This document shows positions 45,664-57,999 of a stretch of DNA of 64,000 nt, one piece after another. The position numbers were made by a program, and so were the translations under genes. The stretch's first letter is position 1, and each line of letters begins with the position of its first letter. The DNA is from Pollenia angustigena. Lineage: Eukaryota; Arthropoda; Insecta; Diptera; Polleniidae. Under the pieces are notes generated by a model. The model was not told where the DNA came from. It worked only from the letters and a program-made list of their open reading frames with translations, and ran no database searches. Where the stretch lies: contig OV884059.1 in NCBI GenBank assembly GCA_930367215.1, positions 66,435,393-66,499,392 of the forward strand. Reading direction: 5' to 3'.

Positions 45664-46886
45664 TTTATTATCTTTTAACTCTGTAGCTAAAATTTATATT
45701 CACTGTTTTTGCATTTTTAAATATTCAACTCAAACTTAACATGTCTGATTCTAGTACTATAATTTATAAGATATTGTGTCTTGTTGTATTAGAAAATCTA
45801 ATTAATAAATACAAAAAAAAATATTTCCGTGGCATTTATTTTTTAAATATGATTTCCGGCATATTTCCGCCGCGGCTACGATCATGGGGATGTAGAAAAA
45901 TATTTCTCTAAATTTCGACCATTATGAAAGGTATCAAAAACTGCCTGTGGAGCAGTGATGGAAAATTCGGTACTATGGTACAATTTTCAGTACTTTTTCC
46001 TTTCAAAAATACCACGTCCGTTTTAGTACTCTTTTTGTTATGCTTCCATTTTTAGAAATTTAGCTTTAAATTTAACTCCAACTCCTTATTTTTTTTTAAA
46101 TTTATTTTTATTATTGAATCTTTCTTATCGAAATTTACAATATGTATTCAAATCTTAATTCTACTTGTTGTTTATTAGTTGTTACCAATGTAACCACTAA
46201 CTGCTGTATTCAAATTTTAACAATATCTTCCAGTTAGGCTCAAAGTATCGGTTCTTTTTAGCCTCTGGTGACCTTCGAACTGAAGCAGACCCTGAGCGAG
46301 GTAGTTAGGGTGGGCTATTAGTTTATCGATGTAGCTAATTGAATATTTTTTATTTCCTCCTGGATAGTGGGGACGTTGAGATCTCTGTGGATAACATCAT
46401 TACGTTTATACCATGGGGCGCAGACAATTTGACGTAATATTCTAGACTGTCTTATTTTTGCCATTTTTCGGGCCATTTTTTATACTTTTTCGTGCCATTT
46501 TGCCAGCCATTTTTAACCATTTTTCGGGACATTTTAAACTTGCCTTGATAATCACTTATAGTAATTTTGCATAGTAAGATAATTTACTCTAATTTTAACT
46601 TTAATTCAAATTCAAGCATCAGTATCGGTATCGGCGAGATTTTATTTTCAGTATCGGTATCGTATCGTTACTCCCTAATTGTTTCTGCGTGTACGAGCAC
46701 GCTCCACAGGAACTTATACAAAGATAACCGGGTAAACGATTCAATCAAGATAAGCACTTTTTAAGAAAGACAAAAAAACTGATTCCAATGAAAAGAATGG
46801 TTTCATTATACATATGTACATAAAGCGGGCAAACATCTAATATTTTCCGGCTTATAGATCCTAACCGAACTTTTACTAAAATGCGA
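45664..46886. other. Non-coding stretch with repeat fragments
   Basis: 'cagtgatggaaaattcggta' at 45952 has the form of a hAT end, but I find no matching inverse. 'gccatttttc' type words are iterated at 46459-46540 ('tttttaaccatttttcggga'), similar in style to hAT subterminal iterations. No gene. Confidence 0.4.
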
Positions 46887-48111
46887 GCTCCAGAGCAGAT
46901 ACCTGTGCCGAAGCGGCTTAGCCGGCTGTTAGCCAGCCGCCGATGAAAATATTCGTAGCCACCGCCGCCGAAATTTCTTCGGCTAAAAATCGGCTGCAGC
47001 TAAGCCACCGATTACTTTGTAAATAATTTGTATTCTCTTTTTTTAGCACCTTGCCACATTCTTTTTTGTTAGTGTATCCTTAAAAAGTGCAACTCTTATG
47101 GCCATTTTCTCAATGTATCGATAAACTGGCTGTTACTTAATGTCAACAAAAATTTATTAGAGCGATAACGACTTTGGGTTTCTCAATATATCGACAAAAA
47201 ACATTTTTTCATCTGGCAACACCTCTCATAGCTAATGTTAAAGCTGGTAGTCAGCTGATTGAATTTATCTGTACTGCAAATAAAATGAAAACAACTAATT
47301 GGCAGATGAGTGCTGGTTAGCTTTGCGACAGAATAGAAGCAAATTAGACATTGAGAAAACCAAATTTCTGTAATGTGCAGTTTTTCGTTGGGATAAGAGA
47401 TACTCGTGTAATGAGAAAACGGGCATTAGTTTCTTGTTTATAAAGCACCAACATTTCATCAAAATTTTTAAAATAACGACATACTTATAGAAAAATGAGT
47501 GAACACTGGTGCAATCGTTGATTATTTTTTGTGATAACTATTCTGCGTATTTTCCCGCCGAAAAGTTTTAACTCTGTAAAAATTTGACCAAATCACTTTT
47601 GTTAAACAGCCTTAAGTGTTGATTGTTTTAAAAACTATATATTTGGCTGCAATTCAAAATTAAATAAATATGTGGGAGAATAACAAAATTACAGATTTTT
47701 TAAAACTTCAAAAGTAATGGAGGATGAAACTGATTCCAGCGATACGGTTGCCGATATCAGCGAGTTCAGTTCAGATTTCGTGCATTACGAAAATATGCTT
47801 AACAAGAAAAGTGAATTTAAGAGTAAAACGCAAATATGTTTGTTTGCGTCACTACTGAGGTATTCGTGTACGCGGTCAAAAAAATTTCAGCGTGGTCGAA
47901 ATTTTGGTGTGTCACTGTACCATATTTTGTCCTTTTTTAAGAGGCCGTTTTCAAGCCGAACAAAGTTAAATAGAAGTTCTAAAAAAAGATGGTGTGTTTT
48001 ATTATAATTGTTTTATATGTAAAAATGTTAAATTTTGTACCTCTGGAATAGCTAATTATTCAATTAATGTTTGATTTCCTGTGTCATTGAAAACAAATGA
48101 TTCCTGTTTAA

Positions 48112-49461
48112 CTCATTAGTGCGCAGAGTCCCTTATAAGGGACACTCGAATTTTCTACTGTAGCACTTTCAAAAATTATAATTTTTAATTATCAAGTAAG
48201 CAATACCATTACTGACATTCCAATAGAGAACGTCTTATTTAATTTTTTCAACTATTCTTATTTCTGTGTTGTATTTTATGCAAAATATGGAAAACCCATT
48301 TATGAAAATACAAATATCTTGAGCCGGGTAAGAAAAATTGGAATATATTAAATATTATGTGAATATTTGTTATTTTCTGTGTGTTGTTATTTGCAAATAA
48401 GTGTAATGATTCAATTGATTTAAAAAATTATGACGTCCCCTTAAAAGTACACTGCGTCCGTAGTACAATTGTGATACCATGACCGAGCAAATATTTTTTT
48501 TATATATTCACTTACAGTTTTTGAAATATTGGATGAACTGACTGCCCTTAACGATAATATTTTCAATTACTTTGACATTGACGCAATTCCACCATTATAT
48601 GGAGCCGATACTGAGCAAGATACCGATGGAAGCGATGATGGCATAAAGCAAATCTTAATCATTTCAGGCCAACATTATTATTTACGGAATGTGAAGAAAT
48701 TACTTCGACACTTATTATATATCGTACTTCAGGCACGATACGAGAAGGGCGCAGAGAAAAATGTCCTCTTCGCTCAATCTCGGTGATGAAAAAACAAGAA
48801 ATGGGACCTGTAGATCACAGATTTACAAAAAACTGGAAGCATATTGCTCACACGATGAAATGTTGTCACAATGCACCACATTTTGATGTCAATGAAATAG
48901 GATCATGCCAACGATTCGTTAAAGGAAAATACATACAGCATATTTTCAAACCAAATGTGTTTTATCGATAAAATGTGGACATGAAGGTGAATTAGTTGTA
49001 GTCTACCGCTCGCGGATCAGACAAAAGAAATATCTTTGCATATCTCCTTGATGCCTCATTCGTTAATGCATGACAGCGGAGGAAAAGTTAGATCCCAATG
49101 ATCCGACAAGTGCGTCTCTTCTTATTTTTCGTCGCTACATCCTACCTTGAAACGTATGGTACTCCATTTATAAGAGGTTCGCGCACTAACAAAGTGACGG
49201 CAGAAACACGATATGATGGCAGAAACCACCTTATTGAATATTCAAAAACTGATAAACGATGTCGACATTGCGGAAAAAACAAACTTCATGATTTATGATT
49301 TAAAATTAATCATACGCCAAGTGTACCTACTGCGCAGTGTCCCTTAAAAGGGACGGTCCATAACTCCAAAACTATAAGTTTTTTTAATAAAAAATGTTTT
49401 TATTAATTATTGGTGAAAATAATTGGGGGAAAGTGGCCAGGAAACTTCGTTCACTAATGGG
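48112..49461 (+). mobile_element. piggyBac element, deletion derivative, TTAA duplication
   Basis: TTAA lies at 48108-48111 and 49462-49465. The inner ends are CTCATTAGTG and (inverse) CCCATTAGTG. Subterminal inverted blocks 'gcgcagagtcccttataagg' (48121) and 'ctgcgcagtgtcccttaaaa' (49329) are also present. It contains a broken piggyBac transposase and lies within the 46897-49703 element. Confidence 0.9.
48529..49298 (+). pseudogene. piggyBac transposase, broken and internally deleted
   Basis: An acidic N-terminal stretch ('IPPLYGADTEQDTDGSDD', 48583-48640) is followed by a deletion of most of the catalytic domain. Next come 'GTIREGRREKCPL' and 'VMKKQEMGPVDHRFTKN' (48729-48830), then 'NEIGSCQRFVKGKYIQ' (48890). 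In other frames 'LDPNDPTSASLLIFRRYILP' (49091-49150) and 'YLETYGTPFIRGSRTNKVTA' lead to the start of the C-terminal cysteine-rich domain 'RCRHCGKNK', which is cut short. Full-length relatives run near 580 residues; less than half remains, with several frameshifts and stops. Confidence 0.85.
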
Positions 49462-49713
49462 TTAAACAAAAACATATTTTTATGCCATTAGTAGTGAATT
49501 ATAGTTTGAAAAATGGCTTAAATGGTTTGTTATAATACATATAAACACATACAAATATGTTTACACAAATGTACATCATATAAATTTAATATACATATCC
49601 CATCGGCTGACAGCCACATCGGCTAACTGCCGGAGCGAGCCGCCGCCGGGCAATTTTTTGCGTCAGCCGCCACCGCCGATAAAAATCCACGGCGCAGGTC
49701 TCTGCTCCAGAGC

Positions 49714-51376
49714 CATTCCAAATTATTATCACAATCTTCAGAATTCAGAAAATACACTTTTTCAATGATATTGATTATAAATAATAGAAATATTTTGCAA
49801 TCTATGACAAACTTTAAGGCTTTTTTTCGGTGACAACTAATTTATAATTTTCCATTCAAACCTTTTTTTATAATAAATTATTTACGCTTTAAACTTCATG
49901 ATTTATATCTTAGCTATTTTGTTCAACATTTAAGGGTGGGCTTTAAAAATACTTTGTACAAACATATTTTTCCACAACCCTATTTGATCTCTTCCTTTAC
50001 TTCATCTATATCCAAGTGCATATAACTATTAGATAACAGCGCTCATTTACAGTCAGTGTTTTAAGGCTTGGTATTTAATCCTTAAAGTGACACTCACTTA
50101 CATATTTTATTGTAGGTTTTATTAATCCTTTTATAAACTTAACTTAACAAACACAACCAGTGATTTTGAAAAATCAAATTTCCATGACCAGCAATAATTT
50201 GTTTAAATTTGAAAATTCGAATGCCTGGATGTGTGTAACAATGTATGTATGTGTTTTAATGTTTGCAAAGCCTGCTAACAAGCTGTTTGTTTGTTTGTTT
50301 ACCTGTATGTATGTTGTGTTCACCTTAACTGTGGTGGCCTGTTAATGTTGTTGTTGTTACATACTGCAAAACTTAAAATTCATAAAACATATGTTTTTAT
50401 TTGTTGCTCCCTCCCCTCCGTCTGACCATTTGTGTGTCTGGCTGTTCGTTATTCGTATTTGTGTTCTCTCTGATGTTTTTTCTCGTTTAAGTAAGAAGTA
50501 AATAAATAAAACCCGTATTATACAATTTGTTGACCTTAGAAGGTCAGATTAGTGGTTAAACTTATATGTGTTATTAACGGAAATTTTTGATTATGGGTTT
50601 TTTGTTGTTGTTGTTCTTTTTATTACTGCTTTAGCTGCTTTAAAACAAAGACTTTAAAGCTCACCAAAAAATCTTTTTGAAAATTATAACAATTTAAAAG
50701 AAATACATACCTATACAACTTAGCATAACCCACTACTTTTTTTTAAATTTTTTGCATAAATTTTGAATTTATCTAAAATTAATTCAATGCTTAAAAGTTT
50801 GTAATAACCCAACAAGCACGAAGCTTTGATTTCAAATTGAAAATTATTTGAAATTAAACCTTTTCTCAAACGACCATTTGATAATGATTTGCAAATCATA
50901 GCATTTTGAACAAAAAGGGGAAATTATTTTCAACTTGAGAAATGTATATATTTTAAACTTGCTTTTAAATGCTATTTATTTAAATAAACGATCAGCTAAA
51001 CATTCGGCATCATAGCCAGTGTTGCCAAAACTTGGTGACCAAAAATGGCTTAATTTACGGGAAAAAATTGCTAAAAATGGGCTAAAAAATGGCTAAAAGC
51101 TTTTTTAAATAAAAACATCTTAAAATTCAATAACAAAACAGAAATAATTAATTTAAAGTTGTTTACGAAGAAATTGTGAGTTAAGATCAATTTGTTTAAT
51201 AAACGTAAATTCATATTAAAATAAATGAATATTAAAAAATTAAATCATCGAAAAATTCGATGTTGTTATTGTTCATCTCATAGGAATCACTCACTCATTA
51301 GTTTCAAATAATCATATGTTTTAAATAATTTGAAGATAAATCATAATCACGACACCATTTACCCAACCTTTTGAGT
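49714..51376. other. AT-rich non-coding stretch
   Basis: A GTATGTATGTG microsatellite (50242), GTTGTTGTTGTT runs (50347, 50606) and 'cagtgttgccaaaacttggt' at 51018 followed by 'gctaaaaatgggctaaaa' (51070). The last resembles the end style of the 35941-40174 element. No gene. Confidence 0.5.
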
Positions 51377-51380
51377 CCAG

Positions 51381-52031
51381 TGGTGCGATTCACTAACTTT
51401 TAACGAACCGACAATCGTTATATTTGTCGACAAATATATTCGCTTGCAGTAACGATAGTGTGATTCTGTAACTTTATTTTAACGATAGTAAGCAGCTGTA
51501 TTTTTGTAACATCTCTGTTTTAAAAATGTTAAAAAAAAAAGACGAAAAGCACAAAAGAGAATAAAATAAAAACAAATGAAATTGTTCTTAACCCCCTGTG
51601 TTACACATGTTTTTGCATTCAAAATGCATTGAAAAAGGTCTGGCCAGACTCATAAGTAAGACGAAGGGTTAATATATGGTTTTTATTTTTTTTTTTGTGA
51701 ATTTTACGTTTAGAATTTTCTTTTTGTTCTTAATATGCTTTTTTTGTAAATTTTAAATTTAGGATTTTGTTTTTGTTCATACATATGCATATGAATATAT
51801 CTTTGTATGTATGTAAACTTTTTTAAACATAAAATACATTTTATCGATTAAATAAACACAACCTAAATTATTGTCGCTGAAATAACGACAAAAAAATTGC
51901 TTAAAGTAACAGCTGTCTTTAAACGACAGCGAATATCATTAAAAATTTTACTGAATAGCATATTCGATAAATTTTCGTTATATTTATTTTAACGATTCGA
52001 TTATCGTTATAAAAGTTAGTGAATCGCACTA
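51381..52031. mobile_element. CAG-flanked MITE, copy 2 (651 bp)
   Basis: TGGTGCGATTCACTAACTTT and its inverse at 52012-52031 have CAG immediately outside both (51378-51380, 52032-52034). It is the reverse-orientation partner of 28055-28701, sharing 'aaggtctggccagactcata', 'taaacgacagcgaatat' and 'cagctgt' blocks. Similarity is high along the whole length. Confidence 0.88.
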
Positions 52032-52039
52032 CAGATCTA

Positions 52040-52300
52040 CAATAAAAAACAAGTAAGAAAGAATAGTCTGTTAAACCCGAATTTATGATACCCTACACCA
52101 CATTAGAACCTTTGTACCAAATTTTATCAAATAATCTCTAAATTGCGACCTGTACTTTGCGCACAAGGTTTACATGGACAGCCAGCCAGCCGGACAAACA
52201 TCGTTAATTCGACTCAGAAAGTGATTCTGAGTTAATCGGTTTACATACAGGTGGGCTAAGGACTAATATTTTAAGGACATACGAATTCGCTTAACATAAT
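52040..52300 (+). repeat. Dipteran interspersed repeat
   Basis: It starts 'aacaagtaagaaag', then 'gataccctacaccacat', 'ctttgcgcacaaggtttaca' and 'agccagccagccggacaaac', 'gactcagaaagtgattctga'. The reverse copy is at 36780-36960. Non-coding. Confidence 0.65.
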
Positions 52301-52599
52301 ATGCAATTTATTTTTTTTAATTTTAAAGCACATTTAACTTTAGTCGCCATTTTTTAATGTTATACCATGTTCACACGGCGAGCAATATTTGTGTTTCAAA
52401 CATAATTGAAACAACATGTTTTTCCATACAAAATTTTGAAAGAGAAACAGGTCGATTCATTTTTAAAACATGCTGCGAAACAAGAAAAATGTACTATCAT
52501 CTCCAATTTTGGTAACATTTATCGTGAACTAGCTCTCAAAAAAAATCAAAACAAAGAAAAAACTAAATAAAAATTGATGTTAAAAGAGGATCTTTAGCT

Positions 52600-53170
52600 C
52601 CTCTTTGTTATCTAAGAGACTCAGTTTTAACATATGGTTGTGAAATCTGGACCCTAAAAATATCTGACTTAATCAATTACTTTGTTTTGAAAGAAGAATG
52701 CTTAATAAAATAGTTGGTCCAATAGAAACAGGTCTATACAGATCACGATACAATCATGAATTAGAGGCATTAAATAAAAGTCATAGTATCATACGTTTTA
52801 TAAAAGCACAACGAATACGATGGATGGGCATGTTTTGCATATGGAAGATCATATGACAGTGAAGAAAATATTTGAACAACAACCAGAAGGCAATTAAAAG
52901 CAAGGGCGATAGAGAAAAAGATGAAAAGATGATGTTGAAGCAGACTTAAGGCTCAGTTAGCCAGGAGTAACAGTAACGTTGCAAATCAGCTGTTTCATGT
53001 TGTTGTATGTAAAGCAATTAGAACGATTACAGTTAGCAGTAAGATGTTACGTCTCAATCTGTAAGAAAGAGATTGGTCTTACTTTTTTACGTTAAGGTTA
53101 CTGTTACTGTTACTCCCTGCTAACTGAGCCTTTACGAATAATGAAAGTAAGAGACTTCAGACATTTTTTA
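52600..53170 (+). pseudogene. Non-LTR retrotransposon ORF2 C-terminus, split by a MITE
   Basis: 'LRDSVLTYGCEIWTLKI' (52608) is followed, after a frameshift, by 'FERRMLNKIVGPIETGLY' and 'SRYNHELEALNKSHSIIRF' and 'KAQRIRWMGM' (52686-52833). Further frames continue 'HMEDHM' and 'RWKDDVEADL'-like text to 52948. After the inserted MITE it resumes 'RIMKVRDF' (53135-53160). This is the conserved tail of an insect jockey/R1-type ORF2. Several stops and shifts. Confidence 0.75.
52949..53131. mobile_element. Harbinger-type MITE, 183 bp, TTA duplication
   Basis: AGGCTCAGTTAGCCAGGAGT and the inverse of AGGCTCAGTTAGCAGGGAGT are flanked by TTA at 52946-52948 and 53132-53134. It belongs with 26459-26854 by its first 12 bases. 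The interior holds the inverted words 'gtaacagtaacgt' and 'acgttaaggttactgttact'. Confidence 0.88.
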
Positions 53171-53179
53171 TTATTTATT

Positions 53180-54550
53180 AGGCATTTTATGCCTAACTGC
53201 CAGGCGAAAGGATACCTGCTGCTCCTCTGGAGACAGACGCAGACAATCAGCCGCACACTATGAGAACAGACGCTGATGATTTTATTGCGGACCGACAGCC
53301 TTCAGAAGGCCTAACAGTTGACCGTTAAAGGCCAGCGGACGCATAGTCATTAGCCGCTCCAACTAGGAGAAACAGACGCTAATAGACAGGGGGGAGGGTT
53401 GTTCTTGGTTCGTACTCGGTTTTTTTTTAAATTGTATCTTTTTTTATTTCAAATCTTTAGCGATATCTCTGAAACTACTGGGTAAATTTAAAAACCATGC
53501 TTAAAAATAATATTGTTGCCGAGTTTTGGATGTTTTTTTAACTGAATATGGTGAACCGTTTTCAAGTTATTCCAATATATGTCGTGAACTTCATGCCAAA
53601 TTTGTATTATGAATACGGCTTTAATAGTTTCTTTGTTATCTCAAAGTGTAAAAGATCTTAGAATTATCCCAACCTTCCAACAATATTGTAGGTTAAATTA
53701 AATATTCGTTGTACTCATCCTATGTTTTATATATGATGGAACGAATTATCACGGGATAAAGCTACCGGTTTAAATTGATCTTTTAAACAAATTCCCAAAA
53801 GAAAAACGACCGTTTCTGCAAAGCGGTCACCATTTGAACATTTTTAATTCTCATCACTGTGTGTGCTGTTTTTTTAATACATACTAATGCTTTTTTGTTT
53901 ATGTTTTTGATCAACAGCTGACACCATCATACATGTTCTATAAGTGCATAAACGAGCTTACAGTTCCTTAGGGTACGTTACATTGCATTTCATTACATTA
54001 ACGGTCGGCTTAAGCGGCTTTTAAAAACACCATTATGGCTTTGCTCGAAAAATTGGCATCACCTTGAGATATCGTTTAATATAGTGATATTAAGTGCTTT
54101 TAAATATTGCATAATATACACTTTTTTGTTATAAAAAAACTCGCATATATTAGCATAATGGAAAAAATCTATTGGTATTGCATCGAAAGTATGATTAAAA
54201 TTAAGCAAACTTAGGCCCTGAATTTGTAAAACGCAACGCAATCCCAAAAATAACATTGAAAGCAAAAACAATGTCAAAAATTTTTCAAAATTTTGTTGTT
54301 GCTTTCTACAGAAATACATATTGCAGCGTTTAAAATTTAAAAATTCAATATTCAATAGATAACAACAACAAAATTATGAAATATTGTCGATTTTGTTTTT
54401 GCTTTCAATATAATTTTTGGCGTTGCTTTTGCGTTTTACAAATTTAGGGCCTTAGTTTTGATGAAATAACTTTTGTGTAGTATTTGACTCAACTTTGAAA
54501 CGATGCTTTTATGAGAATTTTTAAAATAAAATTTATTAAAATGTTGTATA
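53180..54550. other. Non-coding stretch with a GC-richer block
   Basis: 53205-53400 is distinctly GC-richer than its surroundings, with 'gagacagacgcagacaat', 'gagaacagacgctgatgat' and 'gaaacagacgctaatagac' repeating an ACAGACGC core; it may be the 3' untranslated region of the retrotransposon fragment. From 53400 on it is AT-rich. A direct/inverse pair 'gcgttgcttttgcgttttac' (54420) and 'gtaaaacgcaacgcaat' (54226) brackets about 200 bp. The 98-codon frame at 54059-54355 lies in it and is not recognisable. Confidence 0.5.
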
Positions 54551-54552
54551 AA

Positions 54553-55085
54553 GGGTGTGTGTGAAACGGTAGCAAAGTACTCATGGAAGTAAAATTTTTA
54601 CACTATTGAGGTGAATAAAATTTCACTAGCCCTGGGGGCTAGTATAAATTTTGACATTAGTGTAGAAATTTTTGACAACCACAAAATTATTTTTTTTCAT
54701 CAAACTTGTTTAAACAAAACAAAAAATAATATGGAAGCAGGACCAGTGGCAAAAAAAATTAAAAAGAATTATACAAGATGTAAATATTTAAATATGGTAA
54801 GATTTTTTGCCTACACTTTTTGTAAAAATTGTTAATATATCAGAACGAATTCATCAAATAATTGGGACGATCTCATTTCCAACATAATCGAAATGATTAT
54901 TGGTAAACGTTTGTTTAATTTATTCATTTCCACAAAACTATTAGTAATTGTTTTTTTTTTTCTTTATGTCAAAATTTTACGTTGTCAAAAATGTTACAAT
55001 TTCACACAGCACAAATATGAAAATTTTCTACCACAAATAAATTTCATTTCACCATAGAACTTTGCTACCGTTTCACACACACCCA
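54553..55085. mobile_element. 533-bp MITE with GGGTGTGTGTGAAACGGTAG ends
   Basis: The left end continues 'caaagt'; the right end is its exact inverse (55060-55085). Only AAA is shared outside, so the TSD is unclear. Inside, 54731-54796 reads 'MEAGPVAKKIKKNYTRCKYL' followed by a gtaaga donor-like site. It looks like a first exon of a Myb/SANT-type protein and suggests the element descends from an autonomous PIF/Harbinger-like parent. Confidence 0.75.
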
Positions 55086-57216
55086 AAGTAGCAAACTGTA
55101 TGTGCGCAAGTCTGGATGCATAAAAGCGTAAAACGCTTAGAACCGCTTAAATACTGTAATGAAAACACGCTGCTCTATCGTTTTACGACCCATTTTCTTA
55201 ACTCGCGCAGATGGCTGAAAAGTCAAATCTTGCATTAGTTTTGCGACACCCTTAATTATATTGAGCCTTGTGAAAAAAAGAAAATACAAAAGCCGAATTA
55301 AGTGTTTCTGTGTGTCCTTTTCACATTTTTATTGCTTTAAAGTATATGAAAATTGCAAGTTATTCCTGCTCTGCACTAAGTTCTTTTCAAGTTGCAGTAT
55401 TGTCATGGCTTACTAAAAAAATATATCCTTCTAAGTAAAATGTAAAGGAGTCAAAAAAAAAACGACATCTCGATTTAGGCTGATCTGTTTTCCAGGAAAC
55501 TTCCTTTAACTTTCCATTTCAGGCAAATGTGAATTTTCTCGAATATAATTCGAAGAGTTAAGTCTTATTAGTTAACAATTAGTATTTTTCAAAATTTTGG
55601 AAAACCCCTGAACAAACCAACTGTGTTGCAGTTACCTACAATACAGTTTTCCTATTTGTCATTTAGCATTCCTGTTAACAGAGGTAGAAATAAAAATGTT
55701 CTTATAGCAAAGTTTTTCTTGGAATCTATTTGACTATTATGGGATTAAGCTAAATGTGCACGTGTGTAACTGTGTTTGTATTTAAATTTTGTGTAGGTGT
55801 ATATAACAACAACGTTGTTTTTGTACGTGTCCTTGGTTATATTTACAGTAGATTGAATATTTCTTTAAACAAAAGAACAACAAATTTACAGTCTTCACTT
55901 GAAAATAACTAGATATGTACATACAAACAAACATAATCGTATAAAAATTATTAAATATTTTATAAATGGTTTTCTTCATATTATGCATACAATTTTTTAT
56001 ATTTTATTAACAAAAAAGCACGAACCAAGAAAAACTGTGCCATTATTAAGTTTTTTGTTATTTACTTAATTCATTTTAACAAACATTTATAATTAATATT
56101 TTGCCAAGGTCAAACCAAAAAGTTATAAATAAGTTGTTTGAATTTATAATGAATGTATCCATCTGTAATCGGTCTATTCAATCTTAGACGTTTTTATAAC
56201 GCAAAAAGAGTTGGGAAATAGATGGCAGATTAAAAATAAATTTAATGAAAATCAACAAAGGGTTTCTTTCATGAAGTTTAAAGCTTTAATATGAAAACAA
56301 TCTGTGAACTAAATTCTGTTTGCACTAGAATTTTAATAATAAAAAATTTTACTATAAACAAAAATATAAGACTGTAATCAAGTTAATTTTTAAAAAATAA
56401 AATTTTTGAATCTGCTTAGACGAAAATCGTCTTAATTATATCACATAATGAGAAATGGAAAATGAAAAGGCTTGTAGATAATTGTACAGACTAAAATTGA
56501 AAGAATACGACCGAGGGAATGAAGATAAATGTCCTAGATAAGAAACATTCAAGAATAGAAAAGGTTTAAAGATGAAAGAAATCGTTCAAGTGTTGCCAAA
56601 AACAATCTACCCTCTATAATTAAATAGATTCTTAAATATTTATTGTTTGAATGGAATAACTTTATAATAATTTTAATGCTTTGATCGCTAAAAGCCGAAT
56701 ACGGATTGACAAATAAAAAAAAAGAAAGTTCATATCTACACTTGTCCGATTGTTTGTATTAATTGATCAAAACCTAATCCAACTGTATACTAATAAAAAT
56801 TTTTGTAAATAAGAATATGGAACCGATATTAGGTACGTTCTCGTGCTCAAAATTGGATTCCCAAAGGAACCGAACTTTACCGAAAAGCGTCCCACAATTC
56901 GAAAAGTGTTTAAATGACAGCAGTTTTAAAAGTATACCTTCTTCTTTCTGCACACAACAGCCTAGTTAAACAAAGAATGATAACATTCAAGATTTTGCCA
57001 TGCACATGATTTTGCGTTAGATGACGTAGTTTGTCCGTTGTAAAGCTTACCAAGTCTGAACGTCCCTTAGAAAACTTTGGCTCTTGCCGTTCTCCAGAAA
57101 ATCAGAAAAAATAAACAAAAAGCAACAACATGGTGTTTTGCTCATTCATAGACCGATCCGGCTGAATTTCAATAGCAAAATTTAAAAGAGCATGTCTGAC
57201 ATAAATATATACCAAC
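55086..57216. other. AT-rich non-coding stretch
   Basis: No gene. 'ataacaacaacgttgttttt' (55803) is a small palindrome. I see nothing else. Confidence 0.5.
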
Positions 57217-57354
57217 GAGGGTTGCCAACGGGATTGTTGTTTATTTAAAAAAATCCCGAAATCCCGGGATCCAGAAATCTCAAAATTTCGGGATCGGGAT
57301 TTCAAAATCCCGAATCCCGGGATTTTCTAAAATTAATCCCGATTGGCATCCCTA
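57217..57354. mobile_element. 138-bp hAT-like MITE with CCCGGGAT motifs
   Basis: GAGGGTTGCCAACGGGATT and the inverse of TAGGGATGCCAATCGGGATT. The flanks ataccaac and atacaacc (57209-57216, 57355-57362) are a probable 8-bp TSD with differences. 'tcccgggat' is iterated. It is the short relative of 34426-35691. Confidence 0.65.
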
Positions 57355-57369
57355 ATACAACCAAGTGCC

Positions 57370-57540
57370 CATCATAAATATAGCCTTCGGAATCGGAAAA
57401 CGAACGGAAAGACGGTTAACCGGACTTAAACATCTTATATATACGTTATGGGGTCTAGGATCAATATCGTGGAAGATTCAAATGGAATAACAAACTTATA
57501 TGTACCCTTTTACCTTCGGTGAAGGGTATAAAAAATTACG
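57370..57540. repeat. Dipteran interspersed repeat, right end
   Basis: 'aacgaacggaaagacggtta' then 'ttatggggtctaggatcaat' and the end 'cttcggtgaagggtataaaa' at 57515. The same end occurs inverted at 7643. Confidence 0.6.
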
Positions 57541-57765
57541 TAGTATTATACACCGGTTAGATCTTTTGCCTCAATGCTGGAGAAGGAAAATTAATTACAC
57601 AACTGCAATTTACTACTTCAGTGTCAGTTCAAGGAAAGCTGCATATAAGATTGGAACCTAACATAGCATGTAACACGAATTAAAAAAAAAACGGAGTAAA
57701 ATTTTAACTTGAATTGTAATAGGAAAAATACAACAACCCTAAAAGCATATCGAAATCATACACAG

Positions 57766-57998
57766 AAAAAATTAAAATTTATTTCTATTAAAATTTGTGA
57801 TATTAATTAAAAAGTTTATTAAATATGCACTAGTAATCAAATTTTTTTTTTTTTTTTTTGATATTTACAACATTTTCTGTTAAAATGTTTTTGATATAAG
57901 TAAACGTTTAATTAACTTAGTTAAATTTTTAGTTAAAACTGATTTGATTTTTGATTAATGGTTTCATAAAAAAAGTTGTCGAGAATTTGTTCTGTGTT
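57766..57998. repeat. Decayed relative of the 11054-11453 MITE
   Basis: The left end 'catacacagaaaaaattaaa' and the right end 'gaatttgttctgtgtttgg' are diverged inverted repeats. A 20-base T run lies at 57841-57860. No coding region. Confidence 0.4.
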
Positions 57999-57999
57999 T

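Larger units (their letters stand above)
46897..49703. mobile_element. Element with GC-rich ends and 10-bp direct flanks, split by piggyBac
   Basis: AGATACCTGTGCCG and the inverse of AGAGACCTGCGCCG are flanked by GCTCCAGAGC at 46887-46896 and 49704-49713. Just inside are GC-rich blocks in a strongly AT-rich region: 'gccagccgccgatgaaaat' and 'accgccgccgaaatttcttc' on the left, 'gagccgccgccgggcaattt' and 'cagccgccaccgccgataaa' on the right. A 9-10 bp TSD is MULE-like. A plus-strand remnant at 47648-48062 has 'KITDFLKLQK', a stop, and in another frame 'KDGVFYYNCFICKNVKFC'. This is a possible zinc-finger piece of its own transposase, not identified further. Confidence 0.7.

Noticed and set aside
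45952..45971. hAT-like end 'cagtgatggaaaattcggta'
   Set aside because: No inverted partner with a matching duplication was found between here and 46886.
47717..48007. 96-codon plus-strand frame starting MEDETDSSDTVADISEF
   Set aside because: The acidic start looks protein-like, but it ends just where a different frame shows the zinc-finger-like 'YYNCFICKN', so it is at most a piece of a broken transposase. I could not identify it.
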